A DNA stretch of 64,000 bases from Naganishia liquefaciens (Eukaryota > Basidiomycota > Tremellomycetes > Filobasidiales > Filobasidiaceae), in the NCBI GenBank assembly GCA_013423385.1, contig BLZA01000040.1, positions 650,614 through 714,613 of the forward strand. The letters run 5' to 3'. The position numbers and the translations under genes are program-made. This document shows positions 1 through 12,735 of this stretch, piece after piece (position 1 is the first letter of the stretch; each line of letters begins with the position of its first letter). The notes beneath the pieces are model-generated. The model saw only the letters and a list, made by a program, of their open reading frames with translations. It ran no database searches and had not been told where the DNA came from.

Positions 1-171
1 TGTCATAGACTTGACAGATCTAGCGGTCCTGAGGGCAATTGACGCCAGCTCCTGATTGCTGTCAGCTATCCTCACGAACAAGAGTCATCCAATACAAGAT
101 CCTCATTTTCCACCTCTTGCAGCGTACTCAGCTGCGTACTCTAATGTCGCAAAGAGCGCTGCGACATTCCG

Positions 172-954
172 TCAATTTTCAGGCAACTCGTGCTTGTACA
201 AATCCATTGCCATCCGGGCCATGCAGGTAGTCAAGGCCACGAATATCTGTTGATACCCTGTATATTCTCGGATCTCTTCTTTGAAAGGCAGCCTCGTCAC
301 GACATCAAGGATCTGCAAGACAGGCTCTCCGTTTCTCAAAATATCCCTCAGTGATATCCCATCGTGTTTTCCATCTCGCAAGAGAGAAACAGGAAGCCAG
401 CGAAGAACTTCTGATTCCCGAGACCCGTCGAGATTGCTTGGCTGATCGAGCTTTCTCGAGTTGTATGCGATGACTTTCTTCCGGGAACTCACGAGACTCT
501 GGGTATCAAAGCCTGCAAGGTTCAAGATCCATCGCACCGGAATGTAGTCGGCGCGGCGCCTTTTCCGCGCCTTTTCGACGGTCACTTTGTGTTTCCCAAT
601 TAAAGCTTCTTCTCTCAATTGAACTGAAATCCGGCTACGCCACCATCCCGGCGAGGTCGAGTCTTGCGGCATTTCCACATCCATAGTGTTAGCCTCCGAT
701 AGCCAATTGATCAGGACGGGCGTTGCAACATTTAAAGATCTGACAGGCTCAGGATCTGAACCGACGGTAGCACTTTCTTGCGTCTCGACAGCGCCGGTAC
801 AAGGAACCGCGTTGTAATCGCTTGAGGTCGTGGACTCTGTGGTTGACAGGCTTACAGGACCAACAGGGGTCCTGCAGTACGATTCCTGTGCGTAAGTCGA
901 TTGTGGCCAGTGAATTGGTCTAACATCCAGAAAAGACGATGAGAAGGTGGGCAC
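172..954 (-). CDS. Hypothetical protein, 5' end unresolved
   Basis: An open frame of about 260 codons runs on the minus strand and ends at a stop at 172. I do not recognise the family. The C-terminal half looks coding: a basic patch (VEKARKRRRADYIP) is followed by alternating hydrophobic and charged segments. The N-terminal part is Ser/Thr-rich and low in complexity. The first codon of the open stretch is GTG, not ATG, so either translation starts at an internal ATG (the MDVEMPQ segment, around 690) or an upstream exon is spliced on. No signal peptide or membrane helix is evident. The next gene is transcribed in the same direction. Confidence 0.4.
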   Translation of the reverse strand: MPTFSSSFLDVRPIHWPQSTYAQESYCRTPVGPVSLSTTESTTSSDYNAVPCTGAVETQESATVGSDPEPVRSLNVATPVLINWLSEANTMDVEMPQDSTSPGWWRSRISVQLREEALIGKHKVTVEKARKRRRADYIPVRWILNLAGFDTQSLVSSRKKVIAYNSRKLDQPSNLDGSRESEVLRWLPVSLLRDGKHDGISLRDILRNGEPVLQILDVVTRLPFKEEIREYTGYQQIFVALTTCMARMAMDLYKHELPEN

Positions 955-1359
955 ACTTGATACGAAGGAAGACTTGTCGAGAACTCGATACTGATACTTG
1001 GTCCGATCTGTCCCTATACAGTCTTCGTGCTTCTTTGTGGATAGGCCGAGGGACGTCAGTTTGTGCGAGCTGTCAGAGATTGATCTATTCCCTCGAATTC
1101 TCGTCTCAAAGATCGGCCTGCACCTTTATATTCTGTAGAGCTAAGGGAGACTGAAATCTGTCTCCTTTTTTGGATTTTTCAAGTCAGTCCCTGCACAGCA
1201 GAGACAAAGGATGCAACAGATAAGTTGTCACCAAGTTTGATTCGGTCGCCTGGATTACCGAGTACCGGTGATCGTGCGGGGCAAAAGTTACGATGCACTT
1301 GATTGTCATTTCTGGTATAATAGCTACATGGGAAGGAATCCAATGATCTTGTCAAAGAA

Positions 1360-3857
1360 TCATATTCCGTCATAGGCATCATCTACGTTCGTTGCAGTGC
1401 TGAGAGATCGTGCATGATCCGGTCGTGGCGTTGGTTCCGGCTTGAGTCCAGCAGCGTCGGCGAGTTTTTGGGCGGAAGCAGGCGCCCACCCGGCATCAAG
1501 ACTCGTCTTGTTGCGTAATTGGGGCACATCCTGCGGAGACGGTACATGCAGGCTGACAGCCGACGGAACAGATGGGCGAGCAAAGGGGGAACGGTATCGT
1601 CCTGGATCGGCAAAGGATGCGGGACTTTCAGGTAGCGAAAGACCGGGGGATGACAAGGCGAACGCAGGGTGCGCCGGGTCTAGCGAGAATGCGTTCTGAG
1701 AGACTGCAGATGCGTACGAGCCAGTGGTTTGGGTATCCGTGCTTCCGCCGACAAGAGGTTGACCGGGACGAGGGAGCGGCAGGGCGAGGGATTCGGCGGA
1801 GGATCGTGCAGGCGGCAAAAGCATTGGGATATCGGAGAAAGGGTCGACTTCCACCGAGCCAAGGGGTTGTATTTTGGATGCCGGTGTGGGGACCTCTTCC
1901 AGTGTTGTCAAAGGCTGGCCGTGTCGGTACCTCTCCGGCATGGGCATCGGGGTCAGCGGAGTCGTTCGAGAGGTATCGGCCTGAGGCGTGAGCTTTGGGC
2001 TGACAGAACGAGGGATTGCAAAACCGCCCGCAGCGGCAAGCGTTGCGGTCGTAGGTGTCGTCGGTTCCTCGACTTGTGCAGCCCTCGCCAAGTCTCGATA
2101 CTCTTGTCGCAGCAGCTGTTCTCCCGTGGCCGTCTTGGGAGCCGCCTGCGATGACTTTCGTGAAAGCTGCTTGGCGCCCTGTGGCTGCGGCTGGTCATCC
2201 GCGTAGAGACCAGAATCGAACAAGTGGGGCGAGCCGACAGGATTGAACGGCGGCAGCTGAGGACCGTTACCATTGACGTTGATAGGTACGCGTTGTGCGG
2301 TTGCTAGTTCGCCGTTGGTGACCGCCATCGCGCCCATGTATGGCGAAGCGATCGCTTGTCCGATAGCATGTCCGCCGTGGCCGTCCCCGCTGAACGCATC
2401 ATCGCCGTACTGAGCAGCGATCATCATGTCGGTATTAGCAGAGCTCATCGCATGACCATAATAGTCGGTCGGAGAATCGCGTCCATCGTGGCTGTACTGC
2501 GATGCGTTGTTGGGGTAAGTGTCGGGAAGATCGTCGTCAAAGTCGGCATAAGTCGCGTAAACGCCGCCATTGGTCAGATCTCGCGTTCGAGAACTGGCCT
2601 GTCCGGGGGGGAAAGAGGCGTATGTCGTGGCGGCGTAGGGATGTGCCATTTCCATTTGCGGACTCTCTGCGCGCAGGCCCGCACCGTATGCGCCTTGACG
2701 CACTAGTGCCCCGTCGTCCAGGTCGTTGTATCGACCTGCATATCCATCGTGGCCACCATATCCGTCCTGGTTCGAATCATGCCACGCCTGATCATCGTCA
2801 GGATGATCGTATCCTCTGTCTTGCAACATGGATCGACGATTGTAAGCATTCGAATTGCCGTTTCTGCGATCGCGCGAGAAGCGTTTCTGGAAAGGAACGA
2901 GGCTCAGAAATTTTCGATACCTTGATGGAACCGCAGACTCACATAAGCCCATAATAAGAGAAGACCCAAAGTTGCTGCTCCAAGAATCGCGCCAATGGTG
3001 ATTCCAACTTTCCCGCCACTGGACAAGCTGGGGTTCAAGAGACCATCAGCACTTGACAGCGTAATCGGGGATTAGGGATGTGCTCACCTAGTGGAATTAG
3101 CGTCATCTTCAGCCGCTTGAGCTCCTGCTGTGGCGGCGGCAGTGTTCGAGCTACTGGTGGTAATAGAAGAGCTATGGCTGCTGGACGAGGATGCCGCTCC
3201 GGCGAGGGTCAAAGCCGTGGCGACCGGGACCGTGGTCGGCAAGGAGGAAAGCGTGAGGGCGGGAACGCTCGTCACTTGAGAACTCGAAGACGAAGTGATG
3301 GAGGTACTGGTTGTCGAGGGTGTTTGGGATGTCGAGGTGGACGATGCTTCCGGCGTGGGCGTTGCATTTTGCGTCGATGAGGTTTCTGGTGCGGGCGACG
3401 CAGATACTGGCGGTGAGGACGATGAGACTTGTGCTGGTTTCGTTGTTGGCGTCGAGGTCGCCGCCTTTGCGGAAGTCGAGGGAGGAGGTGTACCCGTGAC
3501 AATTGTAGTCCCTCTCTGCGGAACAGGATCAGCGCTCTGCGCATCGCAGGTCTTGTCAACTTGCTATGCGAGTGACCACCACAGTCACATGATTCGCTTG
3601 ATTGGTTGTCGACGCATACGTCGGCGATTCAGTCTTTTCAGGAAAGAAGCAGGATGAGCGCAGATCTCGGTTCTCAGAGCGGGGGGACTTACAGCGAGAC
3701 TCCAGGGAGCATGCCACTGTCGCTTGACCAAAGCTCCGTCATCCCGTTGTCCATTCTCCGGCTTCAATCTTGCTGGAACGCCAATCTTTATGCGCGAAGG
3801 ATCAAACATGTGTCGCTTTCGACGCGGTGTATGCGGATCAACGGGATGTGTCCTCAT
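1360..3857 (-). CDS. Ser/Thr-rich single-pass membrane protein with long cytoplasmic tail
   Basis: The spliced model uses exons 3693-3857, 3088-3563, 2943-3027 and 1360-2886; the three downstream exons together are in frame. The middle is a Ser/Thr/Pro/Ala-rich stretch of about 150 residues, expected to be an O-glycosylated extracellular stalk. One strong transmembrane helix follows (GITIGAILGAATLGLLLLWAY), then a basic stop-transfer segment (KRFSRDRRN). The 500-residue tail is Asp/Gly/Tyr-rich, then Pro/Ser-rich, and disordered. This resembles fungal wall-stress or Mid2-like sensors in architecture only. No signal peptide is visible behind the ATG at 3857 (the MFDPSRI ATG at 3809 is an alternative), so a 5' exon may be missing. 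A short Cys-containing segment (DKTCDAQSADPV) precedes the Ser/Thr region. Confidence 0.6.
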
Positions 3858-4726
3858 AATGCTGGTCGTCAATGTTGTGATATATGTCTTTCGTGCAAGT
3901 CGAGGCGGAAAGGTGATCAAAGGCCCTTGTCGAAAGTCGAAGTCGAGGCCGCCGAGGTGGAAACAAAAGAGAGTGGTCGTAAGAAGAGATCGTTTGAGCG
4001 GGCTATGCGCGTGATTGATGCTGGCTATTGTTCTTGTATCGTCATCAAAACGGTTGGATGATATTCTCGCTCCGTTGATGGAATGCCACAGGAGTCTCGA
4101 TTGAGCGAAGCGGGAGGCCTCTTCCTGACCTACTCGGTATTCCGTCAGACCGGCTGAAGGTATCGAATGGGGTCTGAAGATCGCCGTGTCCCCAAGGCTG
4201 TAAGTCGCTGCAAGAAGACTCGTCGTTGGTCAACAACAGCAAACCTCCGCGCAGCAGAATAGGCAGTGATGCAGCTAGTGATACGCAAGGCAGTAGTGCG
4301 TGCACTAGAGCAGCTACTAGAGGACAATAAACAAAACAGCCCTCTCGTTGCAAGCGTCAACAGATGAAACGATCGATTGTTCGTGTTTCGCGTAAACGGG
4401 CTCGCTTCGGCGCGTCTTCCCGACGGACACATCCGGGGGAGATCAGACGCGTTCCAAGGTTTCAGGGGTAGGGCTTGTGAAACGCGAACTGAGTGGCGTT
4501 CAGGGTCGTTTCGCTCTGCTGCTTCGCGGCTCAGGGTATTTCCAGAGGTTGTATGCCGATGACAGCAGACACTTGTGAGATCTTCCACACCATGCCTTTT
4601 ACGCGGTCAACTGGTCACAAGCAAGACAAAGGCGAACCGATCTTGGAGCAGTCGATCTGGCTAACGATATCTATCTATCTAGTCGGTCGCTGGATTCTTG
4701 CTCTAGATCATTGAGGGCAGCGACCC
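3858..4726. other. Intergenic, no gene seen
   Basis: About 870 bp lie between the 5' end of the Ser/Thr-rich membrane gene and the 3' end of ABC transporter A. Only short overlapping frames without recognisable protein are present. The missing first exon of the membrane gene could lie in the left part. Confidence 0.5.
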
Positions 4727-7700
4727 TCATAGCTGAGCTTGCACAAGCTCTAGGTACCTTCCGCGCTTGCGAAGCAGTTCTTCGTGGCTACCACTTTCCC
4801 CAACACATCCATCTTCGATCACGTGAATGACGTCGCTGTTTCTGACGGTACTGAGACGATGAGCAATGATAAGAGTTGTTCTGTAGAACGAAGATGAGTG
4901 CTCTGTGCATTTTATGGCAAGAATATCATGCTTACCTTCCCTTGCTAGCGATCTCAAGCGCCTTCTGAACAGCCTTTTCTGACTCGGCATCCAGAGCGCT
5001 TGTTGCCTCTGCCCAACGGGAGAATTAGCATGCAGGACATTCGGGCAGAGAAGACTTACCGTCAAGTAGGAGAATACGAGGATTTCGCATGAGAGCTCGA
5101 GCGATACACAAACGCTGTCTTTGGCCGCCACTTAGGTTCAAGCCTTTCATGCCAATCTTGGTATGAAGCCCGTGTTCCAATCCGCACACAAAGCCCCATA
5201 TGCTGAGAGCGCACGCAAAGTTGAGCCTAACTAGGATCTGAGTCGGTGTTGTCACTCACTGCGCCTGATTACAGGCGACCCTGACCTGTTCCTCGGTAAC
5301 GGAAGCCGGATCTAGTGCTCCGAGCGAGAGGTTCCACATAATAGTGCCCTCGAACAAAACCGCATCTTGGGACACGTAGGCCATGCTTGCTCGAAGAGCC
5401 TCCAACGGTATCTCTCGATAGTCGATGCCGCCAAAGGTAATCGTGCCCACGCTAGGGTCGTAGAAGCGTTGAAGAAGAGCGAAGATGCTGCTTTTCCCTG
5501 AGCCTGACGTGCCGCACAGAGCGTGTGTCTGTCCACCACCGATGCGCAAGCTGATGTTCTTCAGGGCGAAATGATTTCGCCGTTCTGGATAATGCATTTT
5601 GACGCTTTCTCTTTGTAAAGCGGGATATCAGCTTTGTAAAAGGATCTGTTCCACCGTGCTTGTGAGACTTACAGGACTATGTCTCGATGAGCCCAGTCTC
5701 CTGGAATTTCTCCAGATTTGCCCAAAACGTTGGCCGATGTATTTTGCGGAACACGGTTGAGCCAAACCTAGCAATCACAGGTGACTAGAATATAAGTCCG
5801 TGAAAATGTATTTGAGGAATTGACTAGACGTACATGAATAGCTTTGAAGGATTTGATAGCTCGTGCATAGTCGCCGAGATAGGTGAAAAGCCAACTTGCG
5901 GCGAAGGAAGCGGTCAAAATCGCTTCAAGAATCGAAAATATCTTCTTGGGAGGCTGCGAAGCGGGTGGGTGACGTGAGTATACTCGTGGCAAAAGAAGGA
6001 CCTCTGATACCCACCACACCCTCTGCCAATCTCCAACTTGACCAAGAATAGAGCAGGGCTAATACCAAAAGGATAGAACCCTGTAGCAAGCCATATCCAG
6101 CGGAGCCGAGTGTGAGCAACCGCTTTCTTTCCGCGGTGGGCTTGAGCTTGACATCAAACAGCCTCATTGTCTCCCTTTCCCGGCACAACGCAGCAACGGT
6201 TCTAACAGAGTCGATAATTTCATTCACAAATGTCGCAGCATTAGCGGCAGAATCGGAAGCTTTTTCCTCGAACTGTGCCAGCATCGACACATTCAGCCAA
6301 CCCTAATGAAAATCGTTCATGTTCGTGAACGTATCATGCTACCTCTCACAGACAGAGACTCACGGCGAACGCCAAAAGAAAGACCGGTGTAAGGCACACA
6401 CATGCTGTCTTCCAATCCAAGGTGAAAGCTAATATGATGCTTCCGGAACAGAATGTGATCGCTATTAGCATCTGGGCACTGACATTCCCAGTAGCAGCCC
6501 CAACATTGGCAGGATGCGTTGCGATTTGTGATGTCAGAGAACCAGCGGAAGTCTCGTCATGGTCGTAGAATGGTACTTCCTGTTTGACCAGGGACTCCAC
6601 ACTGCTTTTCTTTAAGTCTCGCATGAGCATTTCACTGCCGAATTCCAGGAAAAAAGCATTGGTGCTAAAATCAAAAGATGCTTCATTCAGTATCTGCGAT
6701 ATCCGTGTGGAGAAGGATACGAACAAGAACACGATAAGTGCGGCAGACGCCAAAACAGTATACCACATTGCCCAGGATTTGGAATCTGGATCTGCATCCT
6801 CGTCCCGCAGACTCTCGATGGCTTGTCCCCACATCCACTGAAACACTATAAAGCAGGCGCCTGCAGCGAGACCACCAATGATTCCAGTGCAAAAATACCA
6901 TTTTCTCGATGCAATGAGACGGAAGAAACTTCGCAGAGATCCTGGATGCTTATGACTTTCCACCCGGAATGCAACAGGAACCTGTCCCGTCGGCTCTTTC
7001 GAGACAATGGATCTTGGTGGAACGGTGGACTGCTCCAAAGCTTCAGGGAGAGAATTGTGGTGGGTCCGTCGTACTTGTCCTTCACTGCATATGCGCTCAA
7101 GTTGGTCGTCGGTTCCGACCATTTGAGCAATGGCCAGCTGTCGGAATGTCTGGTCGGGCCTAGTCGGGTCAAGCAAGTCCTGGTAACTGCCCTGGTCTAC
7201 CACTCTCCCTTCCTTCATCACGACAATTCTATCCGCTTTGGCAATCGTACCCAGCCGGTGCGCTATAATGATGGCGGTCATGCCTCGTTCATTCACTTCT
7301 CGTTCCAACATGAGCCGTATCTTTTCTTCCGTCTCTGGATCCAAAGCAGATGTCGCCTCATCCAAAACTATACAAGCTGGCATTTTGACAAGCGCGCGAG
7401 CTATGGCCAGTCGTTGCCTTTGTCCTCCGGACAAGATCCCTGCTCTTCCGCCAGTGATCTTGGTGTCGATGCCCTCTGGGAATTTCGAGACAAAGTCCCA
7501 AGCTTCGGCTTTTCGTAAAGCTTCGCAGCAGATGGATCGAATTTGGGCTGTCCGATCCTGATCCTCTGTTTGACCATTGAGGGCGCCGTCAAGGCCAGGC
7601 CGATACTCGAGATCGGTTCCGGCGAGACCAGCGGCGACGTTCTCGAACACTGAGCCCGTAAAAAGTTGGGGGCTTTGCAAAACGACGGCGACTCGGCGTC

Positions 7701-9439
7701 TGAACGATTGAAGATTGTACTCCCGGATGTCGCGATCGTTAAAGTAAACCCGCCCGCTTCCTTTGACTAATCCGCCGGGCGCAATGTCCATCGCCTTCTC
7801 CTCATCCAGAGGCGTACACGATTCCTTGAGCGTGAGCTGTTCTAGCTCCTGTCCTCTGGTCTGGGACTGCTCTACGGTCTCATCGCCCTCATTAACGATA
7901 TTCGCGGTTTCCGGATCATATTCTCGTAGGAGTAAAGCGGCAATCGTTGACTTGCCAGATCCGGAAGGCCCCGCAACACCGGTCATTGTGCCCGCTTGAA
8001 TTGTTACTGAAACGTCCTTGAGTATCGGGATATTCGGACGTGAAGGATATGCGAATGTGATACCTTCGAGCCTGTACGATGGACCATGATCAAGGTTTGG
8101 AAGCTCGACACCGGTTTCATCGCGTACATCTACGTGAGGTACGCGCTCGATGTGTCGACGAAGCTTCCTGAACGAGATCATCGCATCCGATATGCTTTTG
8201 ATTTGGGGTGTGACATTGGCCAGGGCAAATGTCAGCGCAACAAAGGAAAAGAGGGTAGCCATCACATTGCCGATCTCTGTTCCTTTGCGGACTAGCTTGG
8301 AACCGTACCAAAACGTCATGGCATTAACCAGGAAACATGCAAAGTTGGCCGACGAAGGCTCCAGAGATCGAACAAAGGATCGTTTGAACCCCAATTTTTG
8401 CGACTGCTGGAGCCAATCGCTGTCGAGTCGTTCGATGAGGCTAGAGCCCATACCAAAAGACTGTACAATCCGGATGGAAGACAAGATTTGCTCGATGAAA
8501 GAAGATGTCTGACCCTCCACATGGTCTGCGCGATCGCCAAAACACCCATTCGCCCAGCCGAGAAGACCGAACACTAGGACGAGGAATGGAATGAAAGAGA
8601 AGAGTACTCCAGCGAGACTGACACTCGTCACGAAAGCCATCGAGATCGCCTGTAAGCGAGATGATTATACTGCTTAGCTAGGATCACCACAGACATTCGG
8701 AGAACCTACAACGGCGACGGTGGAGAAAGTCCAGACCACAAAGCCCAGTTTTTCTCCAAAGGCGATACGGATTGCTTCGATATCCTTGCTGGCACGGGTG
8801 CTGATTTCTCCTGGACCAACGTTGTCGAAAAAGGCGGCATCCTGAACCAGGACCGAGGCAAAATACACGTGTCGTAGTCTTTCAGACAGTGTTTGCGATG
8901 CCGCACGGACTGTTGACAGCGAGGATATCAGCTTGAGAGGGCAACGCAGACCGAATACACTCACAGAAAGCTACATATGACCAACTACTAATGCCCAGCA
9001 CGACCGCGATGATTGCAAAAATCCATGCCACCTGCGCGCCCCGTGCCTTCAGTTCACTCGGGGTCGCGTCGTCCGCATACATTCCGTTGATCCAGTAGCC
9101 ACCCAGTAGGTTGGTAGCCGGGCCTACGGCTCCTGACAGTATAGCAGCGGAAGCTCCAATGGCGTAAAGGATGTATGGGTGAGACAGAATGTCTCGCCAA
9201 GTGACATTTGACGATCGGGCACGAAGGGGCGGAGCGAAGGAAAGCAGATAGAGTGCGAGGGGCAATGTCGAGCGATGGGGTTGTAATTTTATGCTGCAAG
9301 CGTCGCCGCTTTGCGGGAGCAGGCTTGATGCATAGGGCAGGTCGACTGATTGACAGGGTTCCCTTAAGCCCTTTTCGTTTGTCGGTAGAGTCGACGCCTT
9401 CGACGAGTTTTCCGTCATGGGATTCACGTCAGAATCCAT
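4727..9439 (-). CDS. ABCB-type full ABC transporter, paralogue A
   Basis: A full-size exporter of the ABCB (MDR/Ste6-like) class, order TMD1-NBD1-TMD2-NBD2, in about a dozen exons. NBD1 has Walker [10 protein letters not shown], signature LSGGQRQ, Walker B IVLDEATS and H-loop IIAHRLG. NBD2 has [10 protein letters not shown]-loop [18 protein letters not shown], a Walker B split by an intron ([13 protein letters not shown]) and IIAHRLS. All catalytic residues are present, so it should be active. NBD1 carries an acidic insertion of roughly 70 residues after Walker A, as in paralogues B and C. The start ATG at 9439 precedes a polar leader and then the conserved [12 protein letters not shown] motif shared by all three. 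It is the most diverged of the three and the only one on the minus strand. Substrate unknown: drug efflux or a-factor-type lipopeptide export are both possible. Confidence 0.88.
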
Positions 9440-10270
9440 GATTGTGCTTGCAGAATGACCGGGCGTGACGTGAACCACTAACACACAGATTGAGACTTTG
9501 ATTAAAGGGAACGATTGACTGACGTACGGGAAGCCGATACTGAGGGGGCAAAGAGAGTGATAAGGGATTTTAGCAGAGGCAGTCTGTGTGATTGTCAACG
9601 CACTGGATTCCTGGCTCTTATCGTTTGGTCCAGATCTCCTCAAATGTCCCGATTCTTGCTGTCAGGAGAAACGAGAGAAAGGAAGCCGTTTCTGGCACGC
9701 CATCTGATGGAAAATGATTGCAGAGGCTATTCGTGCAAAGGGAAATTCCCAATTTGAAGGAGGACTGAGGGAGGCCCAGCGATGAAAGGCGCTTCAGTCA
9801 TGCCTCCTGTCTATCAGGGATAGGAGAACGCATCATGTTTCACATCATGGTTTTGGCCGAAAGGATGCTTGGCGGCCGCGACGAATGTTGAGACTTTGGG
9901 TCGAACGTGACAGCCCCCATAGGAGAATATGAGAGTTCTGGGTCGGCGTGCGTCCGAATCTCGTAAACGAATGAGACGTTCGTCAATGGCGCCACTTGCA
10001 GACATACAGCGGTGATAGTACCAATGGCTTGACATCGCTCATTATGTTGCAGCTATCGTTGCTCATCAATTGCTCGCGATGTGATTCTCAAAGGTCTCGG
10101 AAGCAGAAGCGATCGAGAAATCACGGTCCATCCACCATCCTTTGCGCCGTACTCTCCTACTGTTAGATTGGTATCCATGACAATTCCACTACATCTACGT
10201 TGTCTGCCGTGACTTTGACAAGGCGGACTGAAGAGGACATCCACTCAAGCACCCAGAAAACAGCCCCAAG
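9440..10270. promoter_or_regulatory. Divergent promoter region between ABC transporter A and NAA10
   Basis: About 830 bp separate two divergently transcribed genes, so both promoters lie here. No clear TATA box or coding exon was recognised. Confidence 0.4.
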
Positions 10271-11024
10271 ATGGATATCCGTCAAGCAACGGTAACTGCC
10301 AACGAATCACCGTTCCACCCGCTTCTAGCTGATATTTCTTGTTCTCTCATCTAGGTCGATGACCTGCTCGGCATGCAGAATGCCAACATTCTCAACCTGC
10401 CAGAAAACTACACCTTCAAATACTGTGAGATTCGAGGTCGGGGGATCTTTTGGCACCGATATCTGACGCGCGATTTTTGATGCAGACCTGTATCATGCCC
10501 TAACATGGCCCGAGCTATCATATGTCGCCGTCAGCCCAAAAGGCGAAATTGTGGGCTACATTCTCGCCAAGATGTAAGTGTACTTCCACTACCCAAGGAT
10601 TTACCAACTGATTTGCGGCTCGATCAGGGACGAGGAAGCCGTTGACACACCTTCTGGGCACGTTACCTCGATCTCGGTGCTTCGTCCGTACCGGCGCCTG
10701 GGTCTGGCAAACAAACTCATGCGTCAAAGCCGTAAGTTCCGGTGCTGCTTCATCCTCGTCTCATGCTCAGACGTGTTTCAGAGAAATCTATGGCGACTCT
10801 GTACAATGCCGCGCATATCACGCTTCACGTACGAAAGTCAAATCGAGCGGCCATCAGTCTGTATCGAGATTCTCTGGGTTTCGAAGTGACAGGAGTGGAG
10901 AAGGGATACTGTGAGTCTCTTGTCTTCGCAAAGTCTTTCGCGGTCGAGCTCAAGTTTGCCATGTGTTCCAGATGCCGATGGGGAAGATGCGTACCAGATG
11001 ACGCTGAAATTCGACAAGGAGTAA
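10271..11024 (+). CDS. NAA10: N-alpha-acetyltransferase catalytic subunit (NatA, ARD1)
   Basis: Acetylates protein N-termini co-translationally as the catalytic partner of NAA15 on the ribosome. Six exons (10271-10291, 10355-10424, 10486-10573, 10628-10731, 10782-10910, 10972-11024) give 154 aa in frame. It begins MDIRQAT and continues with [18 protein letters not shown], matching the diagnostic N-terminus of the ARD1 family. The acetyl-CoA-binding loop of the GNAT fold is RRLGLA at residues 82-87. [13 protein letters not shown] and the [12 protein letters not shown]-terminal block are also family hallmarks. It lacks the long acidic tail of animal NAA10, as other fungal versions do. Phases agree across all five introns. 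It is transcribed away from ABC transporter A. Confidence 0.95.
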
Positions 11025-11260
11025 AGGAATCGGTGGTACGATCGTACTCGGTAGCCTTTGCACTATTGTATTTATTTGATGGGCCATTCGTGGGAGATAA
11101 AGGATCTGAGGTTTTAAAAGGAGGTTCCTCGACACACGCACGTGAAATGCGGTATAAAGGCCTCGTCTTTGACGGAGAGAGAGGAGCCCTATAACCAATC
11201 ACTGAATATTCACAGTCCTCGCTCAGGCCCACACGCATCTCTGCCCGAAACTTGTTTTGG

Positions 11261-11671
11261 ATGGACGGCTCGATGCACTTTGCCTCGACGACATCTAATT
11301 ATGACGCAGCGGTTCTTCCGAGTCGTGAACGCATCCTCGACCTTTGTGCATCACACCTTGTGCCTGCGGTATCGGTCGCTGCCGAACCGCCTATACCTGC
11401 AACCGAGCAAATCCCCCCTTGTCCTCTCCTGGCCTTACATGAGACCTTGACTAGCATCCAAACAAACCTATCCGACCCTCTGCGTTCGCTGCATCCGCAG
11501 CAGGGTCAAGAATCGTTGCACGAACTGGAGATGCGCGAGATGACGCGGGCTTTCAACGGCATGTTGTGTGGTGCGATCAGGCTGGTGCAAGAGAATGGTA
11601 CGGACGGCCCGGAAGTGTTTGCGGTGCTCGAGCATGCCAAGGTGATTGTGGGCGATTGCAGCGAGCAGTGA
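11261..11671 (+). CDS. Hypothetical 136-aa protein
   Basis: A single-exon frame from ATG 11261 to a stop at 11669-11671. I do not recognise it. The C-terminal half is helical and charged (SLHELEMREMTRAFNGM), with a hydrophobic segment (LCGAIRLVQ) too short and polar for a membrane span. A TATA-like element (GGTATAAAG near 11150) lies about 105 bp upstream. The gene is co-directional with NAA10, which ends about 240 bp upstream, and faces the SnoaL-like gene. The frame could start further upstream through a spliced exon. Confidence 0.5.
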   Translation: MDGSMHFASTTSNYDAAVLPSRERILDLCASHLVPAVSVAAEPPIPATEQIPPCPLLALHETLTSIQTNLSDPLRSLHPQQGQESLHELEMREMTRAFNGMLCGAIRLVQENGTDGPEVFAVLEHAKVIVGDCSEQ

Positions 11672-11834
11672 TGACACATGTCCAAGCTGTTTCACTTCCC
11701 AAGGAACACGGCAAGAGTGACTGGACGGCCTGAGGTTACTTTATGTCATATTCTACAACCATTACTTGTTTTTCAAGTACTTTCTGTGAATTACATCTAC
11801 ATCTACAAACTGGCGCTATTCGCATAGTAGTGGC

Positions 11835-12735
11835 TTACTTCTGATCCTTGGGCGTAGAGTCCGTGACGGCGTGAACCAGGTTGGCCTGGAACTTCTTTCG
11901 GGCCTCCTGCAGCGAGCCCCAGAAACCATCCTGGGACATGGCGTTCTTGTTTCCGGCCCATTCTTCCTCGTGTCTAGGCGTCCAAAAGATCAGCTTTGAG
12001 CTCCTCTGACGGGGAGAGCGACATACCGGAGGATGAGGTTGGTTGCCGGATCACGGTGGAAGGTGATCTTGGAATCGACCGTCTTCTGGGAGCCGACGCC
12101 CTTGAAGTGGTATTCCTGCGTCAACGAGATTTGCAATGAGGGAGGTTTCTGAAGAAGAGGGAGAGGTCAACGGGTTTTAGGCTAATCACTCTAGAGGCCG
12201 ACTTACGACTTCGGGGTTATCCAGAACTCGGACGGCTCGGGTGTAGCTTTTGCTAAAGATCGAAGGCATGGCGCTGCAGGTGACTTATTAGCAGAGAATG
12301 CAAGAAACGCGAACTAAAGCGCACTTGAACTGGCTCTTCAACTTCTCCAGACCCTCGGCGATACCGATGGGGTCCGAAAAAACGGCAGACTTGTCGTAAT
12401 GGGCATAGGCTGAAGAGACGGGGTTGAGTTGGTCTATAAGAGATCAAGTGTTAGCTTCCGGCTTTCCTTTGCAACATCGACTCGACCAGGTATGAATCGC
12501 ACAATCATGTCAGGAACCGAAGCTACTCACAAAGCTGCAAAACATCATCAATCAACGCCTTCTCCTCGTCTGTCGGCTGCCTCTCCTGCAAGCCAAACGT
12601 CGGGGCATTCTCATTGATCGCCGCGGACGGGTCGAGCGAACTGCCTCCTCGGGATGCGGACATGGTGCGAACTGCTTGCGGTGTCGTGTAGAGCCTGAGC
12701 GGTCGAAGGGTACGGGTAGTACGGGTAAATGACAT
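11835..12735 (-). CDS. SnoaL-like (NTF2-fold) protein, probably mitochondrial
   Basis: The model starts at ATG 12735 and ends at 11835. Introns with GT-AG ends join segments reading LYQLNPVSSAYAHYDKSAVF, then DPIGIAEGLEKLKSQF, then a third block beginning NAMPSIFSKS, and a C-terminal half with HFKGVGSQKTVDSKITFHRD and RHEEEWAG. The pattern of a short alpha-beta cone domain with a terminal HxEEW-type strand matches uncharacterised fungal SnoaL/NTF2-fold proteins. The first 25 residues are rich in Arg, Thr and Leu without acids, suggesting a mitochondrial targeting peptide. Enzymatic activity cannot be inferred. It is convergent with the 136-aa gene, ending about 160 bp from it. Confidence 0.7.
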